Below are positions 25,639 through 34,976 of a stretch of 64,000 nt of DNA, one piece after another. How positions within the stretch are numbered: the stretch's first letter is position 1; the number at the start of each line of letters is the position of its first letter. Location: positions 248,001 to 312,000 of the forward strand of contig NZ_FMZO01000003.1 in the NCBI RefSeq assembly GCF_900101395.1, read 5' to 3'. The notes below the pieces were generated by a model. The model made no database searches and was not told the DNA's origin. It was given only the letters and a program-made list of their open reading frames with translations. Made by a program: the position numbers and the translations under genes. The stretch comes from Niabella drilacis. Lineage in GTDB: Bacteria; Bacteroidota; Bacteroidia; Chitinophagales; Chitinophagaceae.

Positions 25639-27384
25639 TCAGGCATAGGTATCAAGTACGGCGATCTCTTCTTCCATTTGCTGGTCCGTAGCCAGGTTTA
25701 AAGCGGTGCGCAGGCGGCGTTTGCTGCGGGCTACGCTGTCCTTACTGATGCCCAGGGTATTGGCGATCTGGTAATTGGTCAGTTGCAGGAACATCAGCGC
25801 GGCAAGCCGCTCCATGGCAGGGGTAAGATTTTCCATGCGCCGCCGCAGGTTACTGAAGAATGCCGGGTAGGCTTTCGAGAACTGATCCCGGAATTTTTCC
25901 CAATCTTCTTCTGTTAGCAGGGAATAGGAGCGCAATTGCTCGGGGTTGGCGGTTTCAGGGGATTTGTTGCTCAATTGCTCCTGTAATGATCTGATAAGAT
26001 CATTTTTCTCAATAATATTGCGGGTAAAGGCTGCTATTTTTTCCCGGGCTTCCTTTACATCGCGCCGGGCATTGGCATGCCTTAGCTCCATCTCCCGCAG
26101 ACGATACTGTTCCTTTACCCTTTTTTTGTTATACAACAGGAGCGCGATGATGGTCAGCAGCACGATGCCTGCCAGGATAGCATTGCGGATACTTTTTTCC
26201 CTGTTGGCAACCGACTGGGCCAGTATCAGCGAATGCTGCAGGTTATCGAAGGCGATCTGGGCCTTTATTACGGAAAAAGCGCTGTTCTTATTCGCCTCGC
26301 GCTGTATCTCACGATACCGGTTCCACATGTCATAGTAATAAAAGGCGCTGTCGGTAGGTCCGGTTTGCCGGTATATGGTGCTCATCCGGTCGGCAGCTTC
26401 TATGAGTTCCGGGTATATATTTTTGGGCAGGGCAATCTTCCATGCTTCCTGCGCCGCTGCCAGCGCAGATGCATATTGCTTTTGCCGGAAGTAAAACCGT
26501 GCAAAGGCATTATGGGCCATGGCAATGTTAAGGGGATCCTGTTCTTTCCTGCTGTTTTGCAGGTATGCTGTCAGTAAGGGCAGTGCCTCGGCATAACGCC
26601 CTTCTGCAGTATAGGTTTGCCCGATGTTCCCATCGGCGATGCCCCGCCAGAGTGTTTGCATGTAGGCCGAGCTTTCGGATCTTAATGCCTGCAGGATCTG
26701 TTGATAATACCAGCGGGCGCTATCGTAGCGGTTCAGTTGTTTATAGGCGGCCCCAAGGAGGTCGCACTGGAAAATATATACCCGGGGGTCCCGGTGAACG
26801 GTATCGATATCCCATAATCTCAGGCATTCCCTGCCATAGGTGATGGCTCTTACATATTCACCCTGGCTGTACAGGGATGCACAAACACCATAAAAGCGGT
26901 TCTGTGTATAAGGAAAATACCGGAAGCCGATCCTGCGTTGAATCTCCAGTGCTTTTAAGTTATAAAGCAGATGGGTTTCTGAGGAAGGAGGTATATCGGC
27001 CCGGATGCTGTATAACTCGGCATTGAGCTGGTCATCCCGCAGCGGGTAAGCCATTTTGATAGCTTCGCCGATGGCGGGGTAGTATTTTTGGGCATATCCG
27101 TATTCTCTTGCTGCCATGATCTCGAACATGAGCAGGCGTACCTGCAGCCTTCTGTCCGGGTGTTTCTTTATATAGCTCCGCAGCAGATCGATATGACCAA
27201 GGTATTTCTTCCGGTACAGCGGGTCATCTTTGTGGATCAGCAGGGAATCGAAAAATACCTGCGAGCGATAGCTCTGTGTTTTATCAGAAATGTTCCATGC
27301 TGCGATATAAGGCGCTATTCCCGTGTCCTGGGATAAAGAGGCTGTACTGAATAGAAGGCACCAAAAGAAAAGTATCAATTTCAC
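25639..27384 (-). CDS. Membrane-anchored TPR / LuxR-type HTH regulator (copy 1)
   Basis: A 581-residue protein. Order: signal peptide (ends SLSQ), an all-helical region with TPR-like repeats (about 150-350: ARWYYQQIL, GNIGQTYTAEGRYAEALPLL, ARFYFRQKQYASALAAAQ), a membrane helix (about 395-412), a coiled coil rich in Arg/Glu, and a C-terminal HTH with NYQIANTLGISKDSVARSK (about 535-555). This is the architecture of Bacteroidota one-component sensors in which periplasmic TPRs signal to a cytoplasmic DNA-binding domain. It is clearly paralogous to the gene at 28284-30014. Target unknown. Confidence 0.8.
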   Translation of the reverse strand: MKLILFFWCLLFSTASLSQDTGIAPYIAAWNISDKTQSYRSQVFFDSLLIHKDDPLYRKKYLGHIDLLRSYIKKHPDRRLQVRLLMFEIMAAREYGYAQKYYPAIGEAIKMAYPLRDDQLNAELYSIRADIPPSSETHLLYNLKALEIQRRIGFRYFPYTQNRFYGVCASLYSQGEYVRAITYGRECLRLWDIDTVHRDPRVYIFQCDLLGAAYKQLNRYDSARWYYQQILQALRSESSAYMQTLWRGIADGNIGQTYTAEGRYAEALPLLTAYLQNSRKEQDPLNIAMAHNAFARFYFRQKQYASALAAAQEAWKIALPKNIYPELIEAADRMSTIYRQTGPTDSAFYYYDMWNRYREIQREANKNSAFSVIKAQIAFDNLQHSLILAQSVANREKSIRNAILAGIVLLTIIALLLYNKKRVKEQYRLREMELRHANARRDVKEAREKIAAFTRNIIEKNDLIRSLQEQLSNKSPETANPEQLRSYSLLTEEDWEKFRDQFSKAYPAFFSNLRRRMENLTPAMERLAALMFLQLTNYQIANTLGISKDSVARSKRRLRTALNLATDQQMEEEIAVLDTYA

Positions 27385-27606
27385 CGCAAAAAAATTGGTG
27401 CTGTAAATATAAAGGATTTGAAAGAGCTTCGGGAGGGTGCGTTTGGGGAGGATTTTCCGGAAGGGTATATTAAGCCCTTTCCGGGTAATGGAATGTCTGA
27501 TATTGAACCGGCAGAAGTAAAAACAACACCGGGACTATTCCATGAGAAAAAGTTACAGCGACATCCGGCCAGGTAATATGGAGCGGTGGTGAAGCCATCC
27601 TGCTGA

Positions 27607-27635
27607 CCGGCGATCATGGCTGTTCAGATCGCCGG
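27607..27635. repeat. GC-rich stem-loop
   Basis: CCGGCGATC (27607-27615) and GATCGCCGG (27627-27635) form a nine-bp perfect stem, 20 bases after the stop of the small secreted protein gene (minus strand). It lacks a T-tract, so it may protect the 3' end rather than terminate. Confidence 0.4.
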
Positions 27636-27654
27636 CAGGATACCTGTTGCAGCC

Positions 27655-28101
27655 CTATATGTCGCCTCGTTTGAATTTATTTAAGAAGGTAATGTTACCA
27701 TTGGCATCAACGTTTACTTTATACGTGTTTTTTGCATCATTTACCACGATGATGTAATTGGTCGTCTGGGAGGTCATTACTTCTGTTACGCCAAAGATTT
27801 CTTTTTTCCCAAGCTTCTTTTTTATACCAAATAACAAATTAGGGGGCAGGTTGGCCTCTCCGTAATAACGGATGGTTTGTAAAAGGCTGCCGTTTGTTTT
27901 GTCTAACATCGCCCGGTACAGGATATGATCCTTTTTGAAGACGGCCGTAATATAATCGGGCGATTCTATCCAGGAAACCGGTCCCGTATCTTTAAAGATG
28001 ACGCTGAAGGTGCTCAGCACTTTTTCACTGACAGGGGCAGGTTTGTTGGCAAAAACATGAATGCTGAATGCCGTTGCCACAATGATGATAAGGAGTTTCA
28101 T
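27655..28101 (-). CDS. Small secreted protein, PepSY-like
   Basis: A 148-residue protein with a signal peptide (ends VFANKP). The mature part alternates strands and helices: FSVIFKDTGPVSWIESPDYITAVFKKDHILYRAMLDK followed by a late YKVNVDANGNI. This resembles the PepSY-like/DUF2874 small periplasmic proteins common in Chitinophagaceae, but the match is by eye only. It lies between two paralogous TPR-LuxR regulators on the same strand and might be a ligand or target of one of them (inference). Confidence 0.6.
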   Translation of the reverse strand: MKLLIIIVATAFSIHVFANKPAPVSEKVLSTFSVIFKDTGPVSWIESPDYITAVFKKDHILYRAMLDKTNGSLLQTIRYYGEANLPPNLLFGIKKKLGKKEIFGVTEVMTSQTTNYIIVVNDAKNTYKVNVDANGNITFLNKFKRGDI

Positions 28102-28283
28102 TTTATTTTTTTTTAAGCGTATAGAGAATCAGTTAATTTCTTTACAGAAACAGGCAGACGGGGAATATCTGAAGCAGCGCAATGGTAATAGCAGCTTATT
28201 TGTTCTGTTCCCTAAAGGTGCTTTGAAAAGAGAGGGATTTACAAAAAAACAGCCAGACAAAAACCGGACAATAGTATAACTGG

Positions 28284-30014
28284 TTATAAATCAAATAAAT
28301 ATTCTTCCAGTGTTGTTTCATGTGCCAGGCAAAGAAGGCTGCGCAGGCGGTGTTTGCCACGGGTTACGCTGTCTTTGCTGATACCCAGGGTATTGGCGAT
28401 CTGATAATTATTGAGCCCTAAAAAGATAAGGGCGGCCAGCCGTTCCATAGCCGGGGTGATATTGGGCGCATTCTGGTGCATCCGTAAGAAAAAGTACGGA
28501 AAGGCTTTGGTGAATTCTTCCCGGAATTTTTCCCATTCGGTTTCGGTGATGATGGCGTTGCTGAGCAGTTGATTTTGTAATTCGGCCGGTGGTATTTGCC
28601 ATTTATTTTGGGTTTCCAGGCTTTGGATGAGGTTGTTTTTTTCAACAATAAGCCGGGTAAAAAACCGGATGCGCTCCCTTGCCTGGTCTATTTCTGCCTG
28701 GGCATTCTGGTAGTCGGCTGCTATTTTTTCCAGTTTGGCCCGGTCTTTTATTCTTTTGCGGTTGTACAGCAGTCCCATAATAACGAGGAGCAGGCTGATG
28801 CTTGTTAAAATAAGCTGCTGCTTTTGCCGCTGTTGAAGAGCTACCGATTGTGAAATGGCCAGCGAGTGCTGCAGTTTGTCAAATGCCAGCTGTGCCTGTA
28901 TTACGGAAAATGCGCCCTTTTTATTCTGCTCCCGGAGCGCATCTTTATACGAGTGGTAAAGATCATTATAATAAAAGGCTTCACTGATATTATTGCGACG
29001 GCGATGAATAAGGCTGATGTATTGCGCCGCATCCATTAATTGCGGGAGCAGGGTATATCTGGAAGCCGTATCATAGGCCTGACTGGCTGCCGACAATGCC
29101 CTGCCGTACTGGCCTTGCCGCAGGTAATAGTCTGCAAAAGCGTTCTGGGCCATAACGATGTTCAAACGATCGTTCAGTTGAGAAGCCGCCTGCAGGTGAT
29201 TCGTCAGCAGTGGCAGCGCCAGGGTATATTTCCCCTCCCGTGTATAGGTCTGCCCGATGTTCCCTTTGGCAATGCCACTCCATAAGGTACTGTCCAGGTT
29301 GGTCATTTTAGGACGGGGCATCTGGAGGATCCTCTTATAATAGGCCCTTGCACTGTCGAACCGGTTCAGGTTCTTAAACGAGGCTCCAAGGATATCACAT
29401 TGAAAAACATAGTGGTCCGGAAGCAGCAGGCTTCCCGCAGCATGATAAATGGCCATGAATTGCCTGCCATAGTCAATGGCTTTCCTGTAGTCGCCCAGGT
29501 CGTAAAGGCAACGGCTTACTTCATAATAAGGAACATACCCATAGGGAAAATACCGGATACCAATTTTTTTCTGCATTTCGATACCCTTAAGGTTATAGAA
29601 CAGCCGGGTATCCGGGGAAAGGGGATGACTTCCCCGCAGCAGATAGAGCTCTGCGTTTAGCTGGTCGTCTTTTAACGGGTAAGCCAGGTTAATGGCTTCA
29701 TCAAAAAAATCACGCCTGAAACTGGAATCGAGCCTTATATGAAATTCATAGATCATTAAGCGTACTTTTAGCCGTGGGTCAGGATGATTTTGAACATACT
29801 GCTTTAACAGGATTATTTCCCTGTAATAGGACTGTTTTTGCCCGGGCGTGATCGCATGTTCAAAAAAATCATCAACAAGCTCCCTGCATTTCCTGGTTTG
29901 GCTGTGATCCGTGGTTTCCCAGGCCTCCAGAATGAACTTGATCCTCCTGGTTTGGGCCTCCGCTGTAAAAACTAACGGAATCAGGAACAGGACAAAAAGG
30001 AGCAGCTTCTTCAA
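28284..30014 (-). CDS. Membrane-anchored TPR / LuxR-type HTH regulator (copy 2)
   Basis: A 576-residue paralogue of the gene at 25639-27384, with the same layout: signal peptide (ends AEAQT), TPR-like repeats (ARAYYKRIL, GNIGQTYTREGKYTLALPLL, ADYYLRQGQYGRALSAASQ), a membrane helix (about 390-410), a coiled coil, and a C-terminal HTH (NYQIANTLGISKDSVTRGK). The start is a TTG at 30014: the signal peptide begins immediately there and no suitable in-frame ATG was found. Conservation is highest in the TPR linker GNIGQTYT and the HTH, suggesting similar DNA sites but different ligands. Confidence 0.8.
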   Translation of the reverse strand: MKKLLLFVLFLIPLVFTAEAQTRRIKFILEAWETTDHSQTRKCRELVDDFFEHAITPGQKQSYYREIILLKQYVQNHPDPRLKVRLMIYEFHIRLDSSFRRDFFDEAINLAYPLKDDQLNAELYLLRGSHPLSPDTRLFYNLKGIEMQKKIGIRYFPYGYVPYYEVSRCLYDLGDYRKAIDYGRQFMAIYHAAGSLLLPDHYVFQCDILGASFKNLNRFDSARAYYKRILQMPRPKMTNLDSTLWSGIAKGNIGQTYTREGKYTLALPLLTNHLQAASQLNDRLNIVMAQNAFADYYLRQGQYGRALSAASQAYDTASRYTLLPQLMDAAQYISLIHRRRNNISEAFYYNDLYHSYKDALREQNKKGAFSVIQAQLAFDKLQHSLAISQSVALQQRQKQQLILTSISLLLVIMGLLYNRKRIKDRAKLEKIAADYQNAQAEIDQARERIRFFTRLIVEKNNLIQSLETQNKWQIPPAELQNQLLSNAIITETEWEKFREEFTKAFPYFFLRMHQNAPNITPAMERLAALIFLGLNNYQIANTLGISKDSVTRGKHRLRSLLCLAHETTLEEYLFDL

Positions 30015-30253
30015 GACACAGTTGATTTGGTTATTCTTTCTTAAAAGTAAAAAAAATAATTATATGTATGTGGTTCCGGTTATACGAACCTTGCCGGGGG
30101 CCGGCATTATAATGTTTGGGAAGCAATCGGCTTATACCGCAGGAGAACCTTCCGGCTGGTTTGTTGCAGTTCCGCAACCCCCGTTGTAAAGCGTGTTTTA
30201 CCCGGTGCTGCGTTTCTGGTGCGGCGGAATAAAGGGGAAGCTGTATTGAGTGG

Positions 30254-30628
30254 CTATTGTTCAATGATCACCACGGCTGCGGCAATGGTCTTTAAGTGGC
30301 TGAGGGAAAGCTGTACTTTTTTCAGATCCAGGTGCTTCAGGGTTTCGGCAGTTTGTCCTTTCAGGGAGAGTACCGGTTTTCCCTGTTCGTCTCCCAGGAC
30401 CTGGATCTCGTTAAATGCAGTACCATCTGCCCACCCGGTACCCAGCGCTTTCAAGAACGCTTCTTTAGCAGCAAAACGGGCGGCGTAATGTTCGTATTTA
30501 TGTGCTTTGGGTTCACAGTAGCCGATCTCTTCCTGCGAAAACACCAGCTCACGGAATCCCTGCTCCTTTTGGATCTTCTCTGCTACACGTTCGGTTTCTA
30601 TTACATCAAGGCCAAGTCCGGTGATCAT
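30254..30628 (-). CDS. acpS: Holo-[acyl-carrier-protein] synthase
   Basis: A 124-residue AcpS of normal length. The Mg-binding N-terminal motif IGLDVIE appears here as GLGLDVIETERV (D8), and the CoA/metal helix as ARFAAKEAFLKALGTG (about 70-85). It transfers 4'-phosphopantetheine to ACP. Downstream on the same strand are yidD and rnpA's neighbours, but a 110-base gap separates it from yidD. Confidence 0.95.
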   Translation of the reverse strand: MITGLGLDVIETERVAEKIQKEQGFRELVFSQEEIGYCEPKAHKYEHYAARFAAKEAFLKALGTGWADGTAFNEIQVLGDEQGKPVLSLKGQTAETLKHLDLKKVQLSLSHLKTIAAAVVIIEQ

Positions 30629-30737
30629 TGTTTCAGGTTTGAAGTGAACTGTTTTAAGTGAGCATTTTCAGGGGGAGGCGTGAGTAGTTTCAGGTGTTAC
30701 AACTTTAAATATGAAGTCCTGAAGGGGGCCTGCGGTC

Positions 30738-30968
30738 CTATGGCACCGGGTCGTATCCGCTTCCTCCCCAGGGATGGCAGCGGGAAATACGTTTTAGCGA
30801 AAGCCAGAACCCTTTAAAAGGTCCGTATTTTTTAAAAGCTTCCAGGGCATAATGACTGCAGGTAGGAGTATACCGGCATTTGGGGCCCATCCAGGGTGAA
30901 ATGACCAGCTGGTAAAACCGTATCAGCAGGATAAACGGCAGACTTAATAGCTTAAGGATCCATCGCAT
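30738..30968 (-). CDS. yidD: Membrane protein insertion efficiency factor YidD
   Basis: A 76-residue protein with the YidD signature: an amphipathic N-terminal hydrophobic helix, then [31 protein letters not shown] and [15 protein letters not shown]. The three conserved Cys are present. It assists YidC-dependent membrane protein insertion. Its start overlaps the end of rnpA by 17 bases, the usual translational coupling. Confidence 0.96.
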   Translation of the reverse strand: MRWILKLLSLPFILLIRFYQLVISPWMGPKCRYTPTCSHYALEAFKKYGPFKGFWLSLKRISRCHPWGGSGYDPVP

Positions 30969-31353
30969 GCAATTTATTTTCCAGTTTTTGTAAGGCCTTG
31001 CCTACCTGTTTGTAGATATCGTTATACAAAGGAAGCGCTTTGCCCGTGAATAATAAGAACAAAGAAAGGTGTGTTTGGGTTTGACCGGCGCTCATTTTTA
31101 CGGGTTGCTGCTGCAGCCGGTAGGCCTCCCGCAGCAGGCGTTTGATGCGGTTCCGGTCCGCGGCCTTCTTAAAATACCGGCTGCTTGTGCCCACGCCGCA
31201 TTGGATATCCGGTTTGTCTGCCGCTTCTGCCAGGTAGAGCAGCTTTATGGTACCCGAATGGATGCGGCTTCCGGAACTGAAAACCTCCTGTAGCTTCTTA
31301 CGGCTTTTCAGCCGCTGCTGCCGGGGAAAAGTATTTGTTTTTGCCTGTTGCAC
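30952..31353 (-). CDS. rnpA: Ribonuclease P protein component
   Basis: A 133-residue RnpA. The RNR motif is present as [16 protein letters not shown] (about 70-85), preceded by the strand [12 protein letters not shown]. It binds the RNA subunit and matures tRNA 5' ends. The start is GTG at 31353. A perfect TATTTTTG box lies 13 bases upstream, giving rnpA its own promoter; this fits the fact that rpmH, its usual upstream partner, is here separated by a glycosidase gene. Confidence 0.95.
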   Translation of the reverse strand: MQQAKTNTFPRQQRLKSRKKLQEVFSSGSRIHSGTIKLLYLAEAADKPDIQCGVGTSSRYFKKAADRNRIKRLLREAYRLQQQPVKMSAGQTQTHLSLFLLFTGKALPLYNDIYKQVGKALQKLENKLHAMDP

Positions 31354-31366
31354 GTTGAATAAAATG

Positions 31367-31374
31367 CAAAAATA
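31367..31374 (-). promoter_or_regulatory. -7 box for rnpA-yidD
   Basis: Minus-strand TATTTTTG, a perfect TAnnTTTG, lies 13 bases before the rnpA GTG and 43 bases after the stop of the upstream GH95 gene. No clear -33 element. Confidence 0.4.
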
Positions 31375-31416
31375 CAGGGATCGGGCGCTTTATGGCAAAC
31401 CTGTTATCAAACGGGG

Positions 31417-33681
31417 CTATTCCCCGCTTTTTATAACGATACGGCCACCTGGCCCGGCGTTTAATAAAACCTGTCCATTCTCAAGGCGGGTTAACCGGGC
31501 ATTTTGTGCAGAGAGGACCACGCTTTTTTTGAAAGGGAGTTTAAATGGCGCCTGTCCGCCTTTTTCTGCAACAATGCGGATCTCTTTTACGGCGCCGTTT
31601 TCGATGCTGCCGCTTACAAGGAAAGCACCAGCCGCCCGGAGGTTGGCAAAGCGTACTTTCTTCCAGCCGGAGGGAACGGATGGGAATACCGCTATGTATC
31701 CCTGCCGGCTTTGCAGCAACAGCTCCTGCACTCCCTGCGCAAAGGCAAAGTTTCCTTCCAGTGTGAAAGGGCGGTAAGTAAACCCGGAATACTGACCGCC
31801 TTTCTGATCGCCGTTCAGATGAAAGCTGTTGGGGGAGCAGAAATTGGAGGCAAAGATTTGTAACTGCTGCAGGGCGCTGTCTGCTTTTTCCGCTCTTGCA
31901 TATAAAGAAGCCATCCAGCTGAATGAGTAACCGCACCAGGCCCGGGTACCGTTTGCTTCGATGTTCTTCAGCGATTTTTCAATAATGATCCTGTCAGCCG
32001 CACGATCCGCATCCAGCAATGCCAGGGGATAGATGGCCATATAAGGAGAATGATGCCGGTGCGAGGATCCCATATTTTCCCCGGGAGCCACTGTAAGGCC
32101 GGTTTCGTTCACATCATATCCGGGGAGTTCGGAAAGCCTTTTTTGCCAGCGTCCGGCTTCTGCCGGCTGGTTCATTGCGGTTGCAGCTTCAGCGGCAGCC
32201 GCAAACAGGAATTTGGCCAGCGACAGGTCGTAGTTGGTCCAGTTAAGAAACCATGCATTGATGGCATTATCATGGTATTCGGGGCTGGAGCTCAGGGGTA
32301 ATTTCCGGATGCCATTTTGCAGCCGGGTTATTTGCTCAAGGTAAACAGCCGCATCATGTATATAGGGATAGGCCCGGGTTTTTAAAAACAGGCTATCCAT
32401 GGAATATTTCCATTGCCAGTAAAAGTGCTGGGCGCACCAGGCGCCTACGGTTGGGGAAAGGGAATACTGGATCCAGCCACCCATCGGATCCCCGTTGAGG
32501 GTTACAACCCCGGGAACATTTAAGCCGCTTACACCAAAATACTGACGGGTGTAATGCAGGCTCTTTGCCCGGATCTTCCAGAGCCAGTCGGTAAAGGTGG
32601 CGGCTTCTGTAAGGTGGTTTCCCGTGTAGGCCGGCCAGTAGCTGAGCTGTGTGTTAAGGTCGTTGTGAAAATCTCCTTTCCAGGGGGGCAGGCTGCCATT
32701 ATCGGCGGTCCAAATAGCCTGCAAAGTGATGGCGGGAGCGCCCTTGCGGCTGGTAGCCCCCAATTTATAGAGTTCGAGATAATATTGCTTTTCAACAGCG
32801 GCATCCGGGAGCTGTACCATAGACTGGTTCCAGAAACGGGCCCACCACAGGATATGGCTATCCCGGTTTGCTTTTGCTGTACCTGGCTCGGGCAGCACGG
32901 CCGGCTGATCGTTGGTAATGGTCCATGTTCCGCTCATACGGCTCCTGCCATTGTATTTCCAGCGGACCAATACTTCAAAATAATGATCCTGGTAAGTGGG
33001 CTGATGATAGTGGATGCTATTGCGCTGGGTGCTTACAGTACCCCGGGCATAACCAAGCTTTTCCAGCCCTTCACCGGCATGGCTGTTATCATTTTCTACG
33101 GCAGATCTGCCGGAATTGTAATTGTGAATTTCAAGATCGGGGATCAGCGGGTGGGTAATAGAAGCCGGCAGGTTCTCAAATTCAAAATACCCGGTTGGAC
33201 TGGTTGCATGAATATATGACCGGAATATAACACCGGAACGGAAGGTTACCGTATTTATTGCAGTAGTAATATCCAGTTTGTTCGATACGACCGGCCCCAG
33301 CTCGTCCAGGTTAAACTGCAGCGCCGCAGCAGGTAATTTTGTAGGATAGGGCAGGTTGTCGTAGGGGTGGTCGCCCAGTTGCTGCACGGGTTTATAGTCT
33401 TTTTTCAGTACCTGCTGCTCTACCCACTTAAAGTTGAATTTTGAGAGGTCGAGCGCCTTTCTCTCATCCCACAGATCCGCCCTGTCCAATGATAGCCGGA
33501 GTTGGTTGTTTTTTTGCCATACCAGGGCACCCAGCATCCCGTTGCCCAGGGGTATCGCTTCATCCCAGCGGGAAGCCAGTTGTGTAAAGAGGAGATTATG
33601 TTTTCCGGCTGGCTGTGCGCATGCAAATGAAACCAGCAGGGCGCAAAAGAGGCATGTGAACAATCGTTTAATAACTACCAT
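31417..33681 (-). CDS. Glycoside hydrolase family 95-like protein
   Basis: A 754-residue secreted enzyme: signal peptide (ends FACAQP), then the GH95 opening ASRWDEAIPLGNGMLGALVW, an (alpha/alpha)6 barrel with KGDFHNDLNTQLSYWPAY (about 330-347, where family members have W...NLNLQMNYWP), and a C-terminal beta-domain. GH95 contains alpha-L-fucosidases and alpha-L-galactosidases; which linkage is cut cannot be told here. It sits between rpmH and rnpA on their strand. A terminator after rpmH and a separate box before rnpA imply an independent unit. TAAGTTCG (seven of eight) three bases before the ATG is a possible promoter. Confidence 0.8.
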   Translation of the reverse strand: MVVIKRLFTCLFCALLVSFACAQPAGKHNLLFTQLASRWDEAIPLGNGMLGALVWQKNNQLRLSLDRADLWDERKALDLSKFNFKWVEQQVLKKDYKPVQQLGDHPYDNLPYPTKLPAAALQFNLDELGPVVSNKLDITTAINTVTFRSGVIFRSYIHATSPTGYFEFENLPASITHPLIPDLEIHNYNSGRSAVENDNSHAGEGLEKLGYARGTVSTQRNSIHYHQPTYQDHYFEVLVRWKYNGRSRMSGTWTITNDQPAVLPEPGTAKANRDSHILWWARFWNQSMVQLPDAAVEKQYYLELYKLGATSRKGAPAITLQAIWTADNGSLPPWKGDFHNDLNTQLSYWPAYTGNHLTEAATFTDWLWKIRAKSLHYTRQYFGVSGLNVPGVVTLNGDPMGGWIQYSLSPTVGAWCAQHFYWQWKYSMDSLFLKTRAYPYIHDAAVYLEQITRLQNGIRKLPLSSSPEYHDNAINAWFLNWTNYDLSLAKFLFAAAAEAATAMNQPAEAGRWQKRLSELPGYDVNETGLTVAPGENMGSSHRHHSPYMAIYPLALLDADRAADRIIIEKSLKNIEANGTRAWCGYSFSWMASLYARAEKADSALQQLQIFASNFCSPNSFHLNGDQKGGQYSGFTYRPFTLEGNFAFAQGVQELLLQSRQGYIAVFPSVPSGWKKVRFANLRAAGAFLVSGSIENGAVKEIRIVAEKGGQAPFKLPFKKSVVLSAQNARLTRLENGQVLLNAGPGGRIVIKSGE

Positions 33682-33756
33682 ACCCGAACTTACACTTTTT
33701 TTTCAGACCGGTATGGGCAAACAACCGGGCAAACGATTGCATCGGATAATTTGTCC

Positions 33757-33783
33757 AAAAAAATAGCCCCGTTACCGGGGCTA
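33757..33783 (-). terminator. Terminator after rpmH
   Basis: Read on the minus strand, TAGCCCCG - GTAA - CGGGGCTA is an eight-bp perfect stem followed by seven Ts. It lies 31 bases after the rpmH stop and separates rpmH from the glycosidase gene downstream. Confidence 0.9.
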
Positions 33784-33814
33784 CCAAATCTTTTGAAAAA
33801 ATAAACAGGATTGT

Positions 33815-33970
33815 TTACTTCAATTTCCTTTCATCGGAAACCGTTAATTTTTTACGTCCTTTTGCACGGCGGCTTGCCAGTACTTTACGGCCGTTAGCGG
33901 TTTGCATACGTTTGCGAAAACCATGTACGGTTTTACGACGACGACGATGGGGTTGAAATGTCCGTTTCAT
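33815..33970 (-). CDS. rpmH: 50S ribosomal protein L34
   Basis: A 51-residue very basic protein, [20 protein letters not shown] followed by [20 protein letters not shown], the near-universal L34 sequence. Start ATG at 33968-33970, stop at 33815-33817. It has a canonical promoter about 100 bases upstream and its own terminator. In most bacteria rpmH is directly followed by rnpA; here a GH95 gene intervenes. Confidence 0.98.
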   Translation of the reverse strand: MKRTFQPHRRRRKTVHGFRKRMQTANGRKVLASRRAKGRKKLTVSDERKLK

Positions 33971-34073
33971 AATATCTTAATTTTTCACTATTTTTTGAAT
34001 GCGCATGGGAGAACATGCTGGTTTTCAAGTTTCAACCACAGGACACCACTCCCGTTGGTTTGTGAAAGGACGG

Positions 34074-34106
34074 CAAAGGTAGGGAAAAACCCGGAAAATG
34101 GCACAA
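34074..34106 (-). promoter_or_regulatory. rpmH promoter
   Basis: On the minus strand TTG (34106-34104), a 22-base spacer and TACCTTTG (34081-34074, perfect) form a Bacteroidota-type promoter. The predicted start near 34070 gives a leader of about 100 bases before the rpmH ATG. Confidence 0.65.
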
Positions 34107-34112
34107 CCGGTT

Positions 34113-34976
34113 TTAAATGTATTTTTTGCCTGACAGGTAGTCGTGACTGAATTTCAGACTTTCGAACATATTGCCCTTACTGGTGTCCTGTTCTACAAAC
34201 CATTTCTTCAGACCTGCCGTTTTTCTTGCCGCAAAGATCCTTTCAAAATCGATTGTGCCGTGCCCTACCTCAGTAATGTCCCCGGTTCCGGCTTCCATAT
34301 CTTTTACGTGCCAAAGCGGGAAGCGGCCGGGATATTTCTTAAAATATGCCACGGGGTCGTGCCCCGCCTTGCTGATCCAGTAAAGATCCAGCTCCATATT
34401 GACCAGTTTGGGATTCGTATTGGTAATTAAGTGGTCGTATACCAATGTATTGTTATACTTCTCAAATTCAAAATCGTGGTTATGGTAGGCAAACCCGATT
34501 TCCGCCGCCGCGGTTTTTTCGCCGGATTTATTAAGCAGGTCCGGAAGCGCTGCATACACCTCGCTGGTCCTTTCATTGGGAAATAAAAAGGCGCAGGCCA
34601 TATATCGTGCTCCGATGAAATGCAGGTCCTCGACGGCCTTTTCCCATCCTTCTTTTAATGTGCCTTTTGATTTTGCCTGGAACCCGGTAAGGTGATGCGA
34701 ACTCACCACTTTTACTCCGGTATTTTTTAAAATAGATCTGAATTCCGCCGGGGTTTTACCAAAGAAGCTTCCATCGTAGCCGTAAATCTCCAGTTCATTA
34801 TAGCCGATACCGACCAGCTTTTCCAATGTGCCTTCCAGATCCTTTGCCACGGCATCTCTTACCGAGAAGAGCTGCATGGCCAGGTATTTTTTCTTTGTGC
34901 CGGCGGCAAACAGGTTGGGGGTGTATAATCCCGCGGCACCTGCCGCAATTGTTTTCAGGAACAGGCTTCTTTTCAT
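34113..34976 (-). CDS. Secreted sugar phosphate isomerase/epimerase-like protein
   Basis: A TIM-barrel protein of 287 residues from ATG 34976; a longer frame exists upstream (to 35039) but only the ATG gives an immediate export signal, MKRSLFLKTIAAGAAGLYTP, resembling a Tat signal. The xylose-isomerase-like barrel shows QLFSVRDAV, YNELEIYGYDG, VVSSHHL, FAYHNHDFEF, MELDLYWISKAGHDP and LWHVKDM, the usual His/Glu/Asp metal ligands. Such exported members in Bacteroidota act on sugars of unknown identity. It is expressed on the strand of rpmH and lies just upstream of its promoter. Confidence 0.85.
   Translation of the reverse strand: MKRSLFLKTIAAGAAGLYTPNLFAAGTKKKYLAMQLFSVRDAVAKDLEGTLEKLVGIGYNELEIYGYDGSFFGKTPAEFRSILKNTGVKVVSSHHLTGFQAKSKGTLKEGWEKAVEDLHFIGARYMACAFLFPNERTSEVYAALPDLLNKSGEKTAAAEIGFAYHNHDFEFEKYNNTLVYDHLITNTNPKLVNMELDLYWISKAGHDPVAYFKKYPGRFPLWHVKDMEAGTGDITEVGHGTIDFERIFAARKTAGLKKWFVEQDTSKGNMFESLKFSHDYLSGKKYI

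Noticed and set aside
27381-27617. 78-codon minus-strand frame between the TPR-LuxR gene and the PepSY-like gene
   Set aside because: It overlaps the TPR-LuxR start, shows no signal peptide or domain, and a stem-loop lies at its upstream edge.
30738-33970. Replication origin near rpmH/rnpA
   Set aside because: No dnaA or dnaN gene, DnaA-box cluster or skew evidence is visible here, and rpmH-rnpA is not next to oriC in many Bacteroidota.
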